Shown: piece after piece, positions 16,313 through 23,512 of the stretch
Numbering within the stretch: position 1 is the stretch's first letter
Layout: every line of letters begins with the position of its first letter
From: CBDAPX01 sp965198725
GTDB taxonomy: Bacteria; Pseudomonadota; Alphaproteobacteria; Rhodobacterales; Rhodobacteraceae
NCBI GenBank assembly: GCA_965198725.1
Contig: CBDAPX010000001.1
Coordinates: 2,542,001 to 2,606,000 of the forward strand
Direction of reading: 5' to 3'
DNA: 64,000 nt
Program-made: the position numbers and the translations under genes
The notes under the pieces: model-generated
What the model was told of the DNA's origin: nothing
Seen by the model: the letters and a program-made list of their open reading frames with translations, nothing else
Database searches by the model: none

Positions 16313-16388
16313 TGTGGACACAGGTGTGGATAACTGTCATCCGACTGTAACGGAATCGACTTATCCAACCTGCGACATATTGTGGAAT
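16313..16388. other. Cluster of DnaA-box-like nonamers
   Basis: One exact box on the minus strand (TTATCCACA; TGTGGATAA at 16325-16333 on plus) is flanked by near matches TGTGGACAC (16313), TTATCCAAC (16361) and TGTGGAAT (16381). AT-rich DNA follows (CGATATATAG, near 16414). This could be a DnaA-regulated promoter of the rluE-type or HNH gene. It is weak as an origin, because only one box is exact and no dnaA or origin-linked gene is nearby. Confidence 0.3.
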
Positions 16389-16499
16389 ATCCGGACTTGT
16401 CAGGGATCAACCACGATATATAGTCACTCATAAGCTGGGGCGGGGCTCCCGCCCTGGTGCTAGACAAAACGGGCAGACAGGGCGAGGACAGAGTCACAC

Positions 16500-17084
16500 A
16501 TGGATGGCGATTTCAGGACAGAATTTGTCAGGGAACCAGCGGCGCTGAAACAGCATCCCGCCTTGGTTTTGAACGCGGATTACAGGCCGCTTTCCTATTA
16601 TCCCTTATCCCTTTGGCCTTGGCAGGATGCGATCAAGGCGGCTTGGCTGGATCGGGTGGATATTGTGGCCGAATATGACGAATATGTCCGCAGTCCCAGT
16701 ACCGAGATCAGGATACCCAGTGTCGTCGTCCTGAAAGACTATGTAAAACCCAGAAAGCGCGTGGCCTTCACGCGCTTTAATTTATTTTTGCGGGACGAAT
16801 TCCAATGTCAGTATTGCGGGGCCAAGGGCGAATTGACCTTTGACCATGTGGTGCCGCGCGCCAGCGGCGGGATCACCAGTTGGGAAAACGTTGTAGCCGC
16901 TTGCAGCCCTTGTAACCTGAAAAAGGGGTCCAAGTCGTTGCGTCGCGCGAACATGTCGCTGCGCAAGCCGCCGCGCCAACCTGCGGCAGAAGAGCTGCGC
17001 AACATGGGCCGGAAATTCCCGCCCAATCACCTGCATGAAAGCTGGATGGATTTTCTATATTGGGACGCAGAATTGGAGGCGTAA
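16500..17084 (+). CDS. HNH endonuclease
   Basis: A 194-residue protein with an HNH nuclease domain around residues 95-150. Cys103/Cys106 and Cys135/Cys138 form the structural zinc site (CQYC, CSPC), and D115-H116 plus N130 match the beta-beta-alpha metal catalytic motif (TFDHVVPRASGG, WENVVAAC). The N-terminal 90 residues (LVLNADYRPLSYYPLSLWPW) are conserved in proteobacterial homologs that occur as solitary housekeeping genes, not linked to restriction systems. The biological substrate is unknown. A GC hairpin (GGGCGGG/CCCGCCC, 16438-16454) lies in the leader. Confidence 0.88.
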   Translation: MDGDFRTEFVREPAALKQHPALVLNADYRPLSYYPLSLWPWQDAIKAAWLDRVDIVAEYDEYVRSPSTEIRIPSVVVLKDYVKPRKRVAFTRFNLFLRDEFQCQYCGAKGELTFDHVVPRASGGITSWENVVAACSPCNLKKGSKSLRRANMSLRKPPRQPAAEELRNMGRKFPPNHLHESWMDFLYWDAELEA

Positions 17085-17088
17085 GGCA

Positions 17089-17550
17089 CTACGCTTTGCG
17101 CATCGCTGCGGCGATCCAGATCAGCATCAGGCCCAAAGACAGAACTGCGTTCCAACCGGCCATGGAGATGTCAAGCATTGACCAGACGACATCGTCACAG
17201 CGCACCAGTGGCGCTGACATGATCTGTTCCATCAATTGTTCTGGCGTCAGTCCACCGACCGAACCAGATGTGCATGTCGACGGCCCTTCCCAATACCCCT
17301 TTTCCACACCGGCGTGAAAGATGCCAATGCCGGCAGTTACTGTCGCCGCCAATGCGCCAAGCAAGGGCAGGGCGCGCCCCGGGAGCGTCAGTGCAGCGAT
17401 ACCGATCACGACGGCGGCGATATGGGGATAGCGCTGCCAATAACACATGGCGCAGGGTGGTAACCCGCCAATGTATTGAAACGCCAATGCCCCAAGAAAG
17501 AGCGCAGCAGATCCCGCGGCGGCGATCGCGATTAAAACGGATCTTGTCAT
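17089..17550 (-). CDS. dsbB: Disulfide bond formation protein DsbB family
   Basis: A 153-residue inner-membrane protein with four predicted helices. It carries the quinone-reducing CxxC (C33/C36 in PPCAMCYWQR) and a second periplasmic cysteine pair (C93 and C118). It reoxidises DsbA-like periplasmic oxidases and passes electrons to ubiquinone. The start overlaps the stop of the upstream yqaA-like gene in ATGA, so the two are translationally coupled. Confidence 0.92.
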   Translation of the reverse strand: MTRSVLIAIAAAGSAALFLGALAFQYIGGLPPCAMCYWQRYPHIAAVVIGIAALTLPGRALPLLGALAATVTAGIGIFHAGVEKGYWEGPSTCTSGSVGGLTPEQLMEQIMSAPLVRCDDVVWSMLDISMAGWNAVLSLGLMLIWIAAAMRKA

Positions 17551-18125
17551 AACGCGCGTACCAACATGAAACCGCCCAATAACAGAACAACTCCGGCAGT
17601 AAAGACCAGCCCCAGACGTTTCTGAATGAACTCGCGAATGGGTTCGCCGAAGGCACGCAAAAGGCCAGCAACCACGAAGAACCGCAAGGCCCGGGCAAGG
17701 ATCGATGTAGCGATAAACGTGCCAAGTGGCATGGCGGCCCAGCCCGACATGATCGTGATGACCTTATAGGGGAATGGTGTAACGCCCGCGCCCAGAACAG
17801 CCCAGAAGCCGAAATCATTGAACCGTTCGTTGAATTCGGCCATCCGATCGGCTTTACCCAATGACTCAAGGATGGGCTGGCCGATGGAGTCAAACGCCAG
17901 CGCACCGATGGCATAGCCCAAAAGACCACCAAGAACGGACGCGACCAGCGCAACCGTCGCGATCAACCATGCTTTGGACGGGCGCGCGATGATCATGGGA
18001 ATCATCAGGACATCAGGTGGGATGGGAAAGACTGAGCTTTCAATGAAAGCGACGAAAGCCAACCACCAAAGGGCGTGCGGATGATCCGCCAGCTTAAGCG
18101 TCCAGTCATATACCCGTTTCAGCAT
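17547..18125 (-). CDS. DedA/YqaA family membrane protein
   Basis: A 192-residue polytopic protein of the VTT/SNARE-associated (DedA, YqaA branch) family. Recognisable segments are FIESSVFPIPPDVLMIPM, GGLLGYAIG and GAGVTPFPYKVITIMSGW, the re-entrant motifs of lipid scramblase or transporter-like proteins. DedA proteins are linked to membrane potential maintenance and undecaprenyl-phosphate flipping; the YqaA branch is less well defined. The start at 18125 removes 17 non-conserved residues. It is coupled to dsbB downstream. Confidence 0.87.
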   Translation of the reverse strand: MLKRVYDWTLKLADHPHALWWLAFVAFIESSVFPIPPDVLMIPMIIARPSKAWLIATVALVASVLGGLLGYAIGALAFDSIGQPILESLGKADRMAEFNERFNDFGFWAVLGAGVTPFPYKVITIMSGWAAMPLGTFIATSILARALRFFVVAGLLRAFGEPIREFIQKRLGLVFTAGVVLLLGGFMLVRAL

Positions 18126-18236
18126 CGCGCCTTCCTTTTTGAAGGGGGGAAGACCACGCCATTTGAACAACGTCAAGATGGTGTGCGTTTTGCCTCTGGA
18201 CGTTGCCGGGACGGGAAGCTAAACCGACCGAACGTG

Positions 18237-18322
18237 GCCCAAGTGGCGGAATGGTAGACGCAGGGGATTCAAAATCCCCCGCCTTTGCGGGCGTGCCGGT
18301 TCGAGTCCGGCCTTGGGTACCA
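18237..18322 (+). tRNA. tRNA-Leu (anticodon CAA)
   Basis: An 86-base class II tRNA with encoded CCA. The acceptor stem GCCCAAG (18237-18243) pairs with CTTGGGT (18312-18318), with discriminator A and CCA at 18320-18322. The anticodon loop TTCAAAA sits between GGGGA and TCCCC, giving anticodon CAA, which reads UUG. A long variable arm and the T-loop TTCGAGT are present. Eleven bases upstream of it the DNA is ordinary non-coding sequence. Confidence 0.96.
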
Positions 18323-19066
18323 CGTTTGATTGCGACGCCGATCCGAGACATCGCTGACACATTTCATTCAGTGCGAAGAAATCGATAGGCAAGATTACGC
18401 CTCATTTGCATTTACATCTGAGCCGAATCACGCCGAATCGGCACCATACGATTCCGAACTCGCGACAATTTCCGCCAAAACCTATGAATTGTCCGCGATT
18501 TGCCGACAGCGTCCGGCGGCAGTGCTTAACTAATTGTCAAAGAATGGCCACATTTTGCCCTAATTTTGCAACCGCTTGATTGTTGCGGTTTTGGCAATAA
18601 TCAATAGGGCTCCGGTAGTGCAAACCGCCTAAAAACATAGTTCACGAGCAACCGGCTTCCAGATAAATTGTTCTAAACGGTCAACAATTTAATCGCTAAA
18701 CATGAAGTGGTCGTTCGATATGCAATCTTAGTGCGAATTGCATTCGAATTTACCAATAATTTCCGTCTATTTTTGCCTTTCTGCGTACCACCGTCTTGAG
18801 TACCAAGTTGGTACGCATGCTGGGGGGCGTTGTTCGTAAATTGGGGGCTGCGTGTTGAACGTCGGGGGACGTTGATGCGTGTGCGTGTGTGTGTGTGGTC
18901 AACCCGGCAACACCTTTGCATAGCATGGATCTCTGTGCGCCTTTTTGGTGCGACGGGACCAGACAACGCCCCTTTCGTGCCGCGTAGCCTGCGTTTCGGG
19001 TGACGTCGTCGGCAGATGCCTGAACCGGTTTTCGGCCAGGACAATGTGGCACCGTGTGGAGTTAAT
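18323..19066. promoter_or_regulatory. Long AT-rich non-coding region before the Hint-domain gene
   Basis: These 744 bases hold no convincing gene. Base composition is clearly more AT-rich than the flanks up to about 18830. Visible structures are: a hairpin AACCGC/GCGGTT followed by TTTT (18570-18592); GCGTACCA (18783-18790) inverted at 18809-18816; a perfect palindrome GTACCAAGTTGGTAC (18800-18814) nested in it; AACGTC-GGGG-GACGTT (18858-18873); and a short GT run (18884-18897). GGAG (19058-19061) precedes the ATG at 19067. It looks like an extended regulatory region. Confidence 0.5.
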
Positions 19067-22000
19067 ATGTCTGCTGATTTCAGCGATAGTTATTCGGCAA
19101 ATTTGATTGCCTTGTGGGATTTCTTGGATGGGTCCAAATCCAAGGATACTGGTCTCGATGACGGTATAGCTCAGAATGGCGTTTTCAAAGGTGATGCCAA
19201 AGCCACTGATGGCCGACTTGTTTTAGATGGGCACGGTGAATGGTTCGAAGTTGATGGCGACAATGGTAGCTTTGACCTCGACGCAGGCACAATCATTGTT
19301 CAGTTCACGCAAGATGCCCAGGTCGGCAGTTCTCCCGACACTTTGGTCAGTCGCGGAGAATACAAGGACCGCGACGACGAGGGTTTTCTGGACATTCGTG
19401 TCACGGATGATGGTGAAGTAGAGGTTTTCCATTCCACTGGGTCCACTAACGCTTCGTTGTCGACGGACAAACATGTCTTCAAACCGGGTGACGTTGTTGA
19501 GGTTTTTTACGGTTGGGATGCAACGCAGGGCGCGACCTTGCGGGTGGTCAACAAAACTCAGAACACCGAAGAGCTCGTTTCGAATGACACCACTGGGCTT
19601 ACGCTCGACATCGGTGACCAGGATGACGAAGATCTTGTCATCGGTGCCCGTGAACAGAATGACGGTGGGCCGTTCGACCGGTTCTTTGACGGCAAAATCG
19701 ACTATGTCGCAATTTATTATGCGGATGTGACATCACAGCCTGACGGTATCGTCGATGGCACTTCCGAAGACGACACAATCGATCTGGCGTATCTTGGCGA
19801 CCCCGAAGGTGACAGGATCGACAACAATGACGCGATCCTTCCTGGAGAAGCACCGCAAGACGATATCGTCGACGCGGGCGCCGGCGACGACAAGATTAAG
19901 TCCGAACAAGGCAATGACGAGGTTTATGCTGGCAGCGGCGATGACACGGTCAAAGGTGGGATCGGCAACGACCTTATCTTTGGCGATGCCAATTATGACC
20001 CTGATGCCGCAACCATCACCCGCGAAAGCTTTGAGTGGGATCTTGCGCCCGATCCGGACAATGGCGGCCCGATCGATGATGGCGATGATCTGAGTGCCGG
20101 TTTCACGCAGAACACCGGATCGGTTGATGTCAACTTTTCGGTGCTGTCGGCCAGCAACGGTGTCGACAACGAATTTGCAGACAACAAGCAGTTTGTGGAC
20201 GGGATCACCAGCGATGGTGCGCCAGTTGATAACAAAAGCTCTTTCGAATCCGTTCTGAACGGAAACAACAAAAGTGCTGACTATCAGTTTGCTTTTTCCC
20301 AAGACGTTCAGAACGTATCCTTCCGGATCAACGATCTGGATGGTGACGGTATTGTGCAGGTTCAGGCGTTCGACGCAGAGGGTGTTGCGGTTGAGGTCAC
20401 ACTGACCGCAGGTTCAGATGTAGACCTCAGCGACGAAGACACCGTTGCGGGCGATGAAACTGCGACGGCAACTGGCCCCTATCGAGATGACGATCACGCG
20501 CAGCATTCCGTGCTCGTCGAAATCGCCGGTCCACTATCCAAGATCACGATCGCCCATGAACAAGACGGGCATGACAACACGGGCATCAATTTCACAGATG
20601 TCTATTTTGACGTCGAAACACCGTTCGATAACGGCGCGCCCGGAAATGACTCGCTGCTCGGCCAAGAGGGCGTCGACACGCTCTTTGGCGAAGAAGGCCA
20701 TGATTACATCGATGGTGGCATCGGCGATGACCAAGCCGATGGCGGCGATGGGGACGATACGGTCAAAGGCGGTGAGGGCGTCGACGCTCTGACCGGTGGT
20801 GACGGCGATGACACGGTGTCCGGCGGGGATCAGGATGACCTGGTGCTGGGCGGGATCGGCAATGACGACCTGAGCGGCGATGATGGCAACGATATCCTGG
20901 GTGGCGGCGACGGCGATGACACCGCAACCGGCGGCGCGGGCATTGACGTTGTTTTTGGTGGCGAAGGTGAAGACCGGCTGATCGGCGGGGCAGACAGCGA
21001 CCTGTTGGCAGGTGGTGATGATAACGACAAGCTGTTTGGCGATGGCGTCGAAGGTGAAGGCAACCTGCCTGACGGTGGATTTGACGTTCTGCTCGGCGGC
21101 GACGGGGATGACACGCTGGTTGGTGGTACCGGCAACGATTTGCTGGTGGGTGGCGCAGGCGCGGATGAACAGTTCGGCGGCGCGGATGCGGATACGTTCC
21201 TGAACGTCACGATCGGCGACGTGATCGACGGCAATGAAACCGGTCAGGACAACGATACAATCATCGTCTCGGACCCGGCGGTCGTGACCTATGACCCCTC
21301 TGACCCCGAGGCGGGCACGATTGAATTCATTGATCCAGTCAGCGGCAATGTCATCGGAACCGCAAGCTTCGAAAACATAGAAAACGTCATTATTCAACCG
21401 TTTGCAGCGGCGGGCGGCATCGCTCCGGTTTCGGGTACTTCGACGAATGGTACAACTGGCGGCCAAACGCCCGTTCTCTCTCAGGCCGCACAAGCAGTAT
21501 TGGGCGGCTCGGACGTGCCGCCGTATGCGGCTGGCGATGGGATCGTTGATGGCACCGACCTTGGCGATACAATCGATCTGGCGTACGTCGACGGCGACGG
21601 CGATCAGATCGACAACAACGATGCCATTTTGCCGGGCGAAGCGCCAAATGATGACATCGTTCTGGCCGGCGACGGCAATGACAGCGTGTCGTCCTTTGAC
21701 GGGGATGACGAGGTTTACCTCGAAGATGGTGACGACACCGCCTTTGGCGGTATCGGCAACGATGAAATCCTTGGCGGTGACGGGGATGACGACATCTTTG
21801 GCGAGGCCGTTAATGATGTTTTGGCCGGCGGCGACGGCGCGGATGAAATCCGCGGTGGTGCCAATAACGGCCAGATTGGTGGCGGCGACGGCGATGATGA
21901 GCTGTTCGGTGACGACGGGGATGACATCCTCTTTGGCAACGCGGACAACGACATCATTGAAGGTGGCACCGGTGCTGACTTGCTGTCAGGTGGGACCGGG

Positions 22001-22873
22001 CAAGACCAGATTGATCTTGGATCTGACGACAATATCGACCTCGCATTTGGTGGCGATGATCAGGACACTTTCACAGGCATCGGCGCGAATGACCGCGTCG
22101 ACGGGGGCGAGGGCGGCATCGATGAAGATACGCTCGACCTGACGGGCGCGGCCCAGACAGCGAATGCAGGTGGCTCGCTACAAGTCGAATATGATCCGAA
22201 CAATTCCGAAAACGGTGTGGTTCGTTTCTTTGACGCCAATCGGGCCGAAACCGGCACGATGGAGTTCTTCAATATAGAGAACGTCGTGCCGTGCTTTACG
22301 CCGGGCACCTTGATTGCCACGCCATACGGTGAAAAACCCGTTGATGAACTGCAGGTCGGTGATCGGGTGATCACGCGGGACAACGGTATCCATGAAATCT
22401 GCTGGCTGGGCAAAAGCCGTTTGAACCGTGCCGACATGATGCGGGCCAAACATCTGGCCCCGATCGTTGTACGGGCCGGGGCGCTTGGCAATGGTCTGCC
22501 GGAACGCGATATGGTGCTCAGCCCGAACCACCGCTTGCTGGTCAGCAATGACAAAACCGCGCTCTATTTTGAAGAGCGTGAGGTGCTGGTTTCGGCCAAG
22601 CATCTGGTCGGTTTGGACGGGGTAGAGCCGATTTCCTTGCCCGAAGTGACCTATGTCCATTTCATGTTCGAGCAGCATGAGGTTGTTTTGTCAGACGGCA
22701 CTTGGACCGAAAGCTTTCAGCCCGGGGACCAGTCTCTCGCCGGGATCGGAAACGCGCAAAGAACGGAAATCTTTGAACTTTTCCCGGAATTGCAGACGGC
22801 CGAGGGGTTGGCCAATTACCATTCGGCCCGCCGGTCTTTGAAAAAGCATGAAGCGAAGGTGTTGCTACACTAA
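19067..22873 (+). CDS. Large calcium-repeat (RTX-type) protein with LamG-like and Hint domains
   Basis: A 1268-residue acidic protein, probably secreted by a type I system since no signal peptide is present. Residues about 8-225 resemble a concanavalin/LamG fold (LIALWDFLDGSK, IDYVAIYYADV). Two blocks of GGxGxD calcium-binding nonapeptides follow (about 255-310 with 525-735, and 865-1015). Each block is introduced by a near-identical unit (TIDLAY...DNNDAILPGEAP), so the protein contains an internal duplication. A beta-rich domain sits at about 318-520. From C1076 (CFTPGTLIATP) there is a Hint_2 domain of about 170 residues with LSPNHRLLV, suggesting self-cleavage before Cys1076. Such proteins are common in Rhodobacteraceae; a surface or biofilm role is an inference. 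Confidence 0.88.
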   Translation: MSADFSDSYSANLIALWDFLDGSKSKDTGLDDGIAQNGVFKGDAKATDGRLVLDGHGEWFEVDGDNGSFDLDAGTIIVQFTQDAQVGSSPDTLVSRGEYKDRDDEGFLDIRVTDDGEVEVFHSTGSTNASLSTDKHVFKPGDVVEVFYGWDATQGATLRVVNKTQNTEELVSNDTTGLTLDIGDQDDEDLVIGAREQNDGGPFDRFFDGKIDYVAIYYADVTSQPDGIVDGTSEDDTIDLAYLGDPEGDRIDNNDAILPGEAPQDDIVDAGAGDDKIKSEQGNDEVYAGSGDDTVKGGIGNDLIFGDANYDPDAATITRESFEWDLAPDPDNGGPIDDGDDLSAGFTQNTGSVDVNFSVLSASNGVDNEFADNKQFVDGITSDGAPVDNKSSFESVLNGNNKSADYQFAFSQDVQNVSFRINDLDGDGIVQVQAFDAEGVAVEVTLTAGSDVDLSDEDTVAGDETATATGPYRDDDHAQHSVLVEIAGPLSKITIAHEQDGHDNTGINFTDVYFDVETPFDNGAPGNDSLLGQEGVDTLFGEEGHDYIDGGIGDDQADGGDGDDTVKGGEGVDALTGGDGDDTVSGGDQDDLVLGGIGNDDLSGDDGNDILGGGDGDDTATGGAGIDVVFGGEGEDRLIGGADSDLLAGGDDNDKLFGDGVEGEGNLPDGGFDVLLGGDGDDTLVGGTGNDLLVGGAGADEQFGGADADTFLNVTIGDVIDGNETGQDNDTIIVSDPAVVTYDPSDPEAGTIEFIDPVSGNVIGTASFENIENVIIQPFAAAGGIAPVSGTSTNGTTGGQTPVLSQAAQAVLGGSDVPPYAAGDGIVDGTDLGDTIDLAYVDGDGDQIDNNDAILPGEAPNDDIVLAGDGNDSVSSFDGDDEVYLEDGDDTAFGGIGNDEILGGDGDDDIFGEAVNDVLAGGDGADEIRGGANNGQIGGGDGDDELFGDDGDDILFGNADNDIIEGGTGADLLSGGTGQDQIDLGSDDNIDLAFGGDDQDTFTGIGANDRVDGGEGGIDEDTLDLTGAAQTANAGGSLQVEYDPNNSENGVVRFFDANRAETGTMEFFNIENVVPCFTPGTLIATPYGEKPVDELQVGDRVITRDNGIHEICWLGKSRLNRADMMRAKHLAPIVVRAGALGNGLPERDMVLSPNHRLLVSNDKTALYFEEREVLVSAKHLVGLDGVEPISLPEVTYVHFMFEQHEVVLSDGTWTESFQPGDQSLAGIGNAQRTEIFELFPELQTAEGLANYHSARRSLKKHEAKVLLH

Positions 22874-23481
22874 TCGCCTGTTCCGTCGGGATTGGCGGCA
22901 CGCCATGCGGCCCAGGCTGCCGGCGTGTCAAGGTCTGTGCGAGCCGCTTGGCCAGTCAAACGCACCATTTGCACTTGGTCTTTGTGTGCGCGCACAACAC
23001 TTTGCGCGCCTTCGTCGCCCGTCAACCGGATCAGCTCATCAAATAAGGCGTGTGAAAACACCACGGGATGCCCCGGTTTTCCGTCCTCGGTCGAGCCACG
23101 CCAAATGGTATTTTGCGATGGAATATCAACGGCGTTTGCGATGATATTCATGTCGTTTTCTGTTAGGCCTGGTAAGTCTGCAAGTAAGACCATTGCCGCC
23201 TCAGCCGACGCCGGCAGCGACCGGATTCCGGCTCGTAGACTAGCGTTCATGCCCTCATTGGCATCCGGGACCGAAACGTGACGCAGCTCTAACCCCGCCA
23301 ACGCATCATAGCGCGGGTGCGGCGGTGGCGGCAGCGCGACTGTCACTGGTGCAACGACATAGGCGCGCCGGGCCGTCCGGCGCAGCAAAGGCTCTCCGTC
23401 GATCAACTCCATCAGTTTGTCGCGCCCTTGCATCCGGCTGGACTGACCCGCCGCCAAAAGGACGATGTGCAATTCGATCAT
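22870..23481 (-). CDS. MobA-like nucleotidyltransferase (MocA/molybdopterin type)
   Basis: A 203-residue NTP transferase. The N-terminal LLAAGQSSRMQGRDKLMEL is the signature of molybdenum cofactor guanylyl/cytidylyltransferases, and LADLPGLTENDM carries the metal-binding Asp. The most likely reaction is attachment of CMP or GMP to molybdopterin, but other small-molecule nucleotidyltransferases share the fold. The start at 23481 places the glycine-rich loop at residue 9. It converges with the Hint gene, sharing stop-codon bases. Its start precedes the stop of the upstream flavoprotein gene by 33 bases, so the 5' end overlaps neither. Confidence 0.8.
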   Translation of the reverse strand: MIELHIVLLAAGQSSRMQGRDKLMELIDGEPLLRRTARRAYVVAPVTVALPPPPHPRYDALAGLELRHVSVPDANEGMNASLRAGIRSLPASAEAAMVLLADLPGLTENDMNIIANAVDIPSQNTIWRGSTEDGKPGHPVVFSHALFDELIRLTGDEGAQSVVRAHKDQVQMVRLTGQAARTDLDTPAAWAAWRAANPDGTGD

Positions 23482-23512
23482 GGTGTCAGAGTGACCTGTG
23501 CCGCGGCCCTTG

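Noticed and set aside
18884..18897. GT dinucleotide run as a phase-variation switch
   Set aside because: Only about six units, and located about 170 bases before the start codon. Slippage would not alter a reading frame; a promoter-spacing effect cannot be shown.
18750..19052. Two overlapping minus-strand frames in the long intergenic region
   Set aside because: Repetitive Thr/His/Arg composition caused by the GT run, with no ribosome site. Treated as non-coding.
20640..22000. Apparent tandem DNA repeats
   Set aside because: They are codons of GGxGxD calcium-binding nonapeptides within one protein and are not identical at DNA level, so this is neither a satellite nor a CRISPR array.
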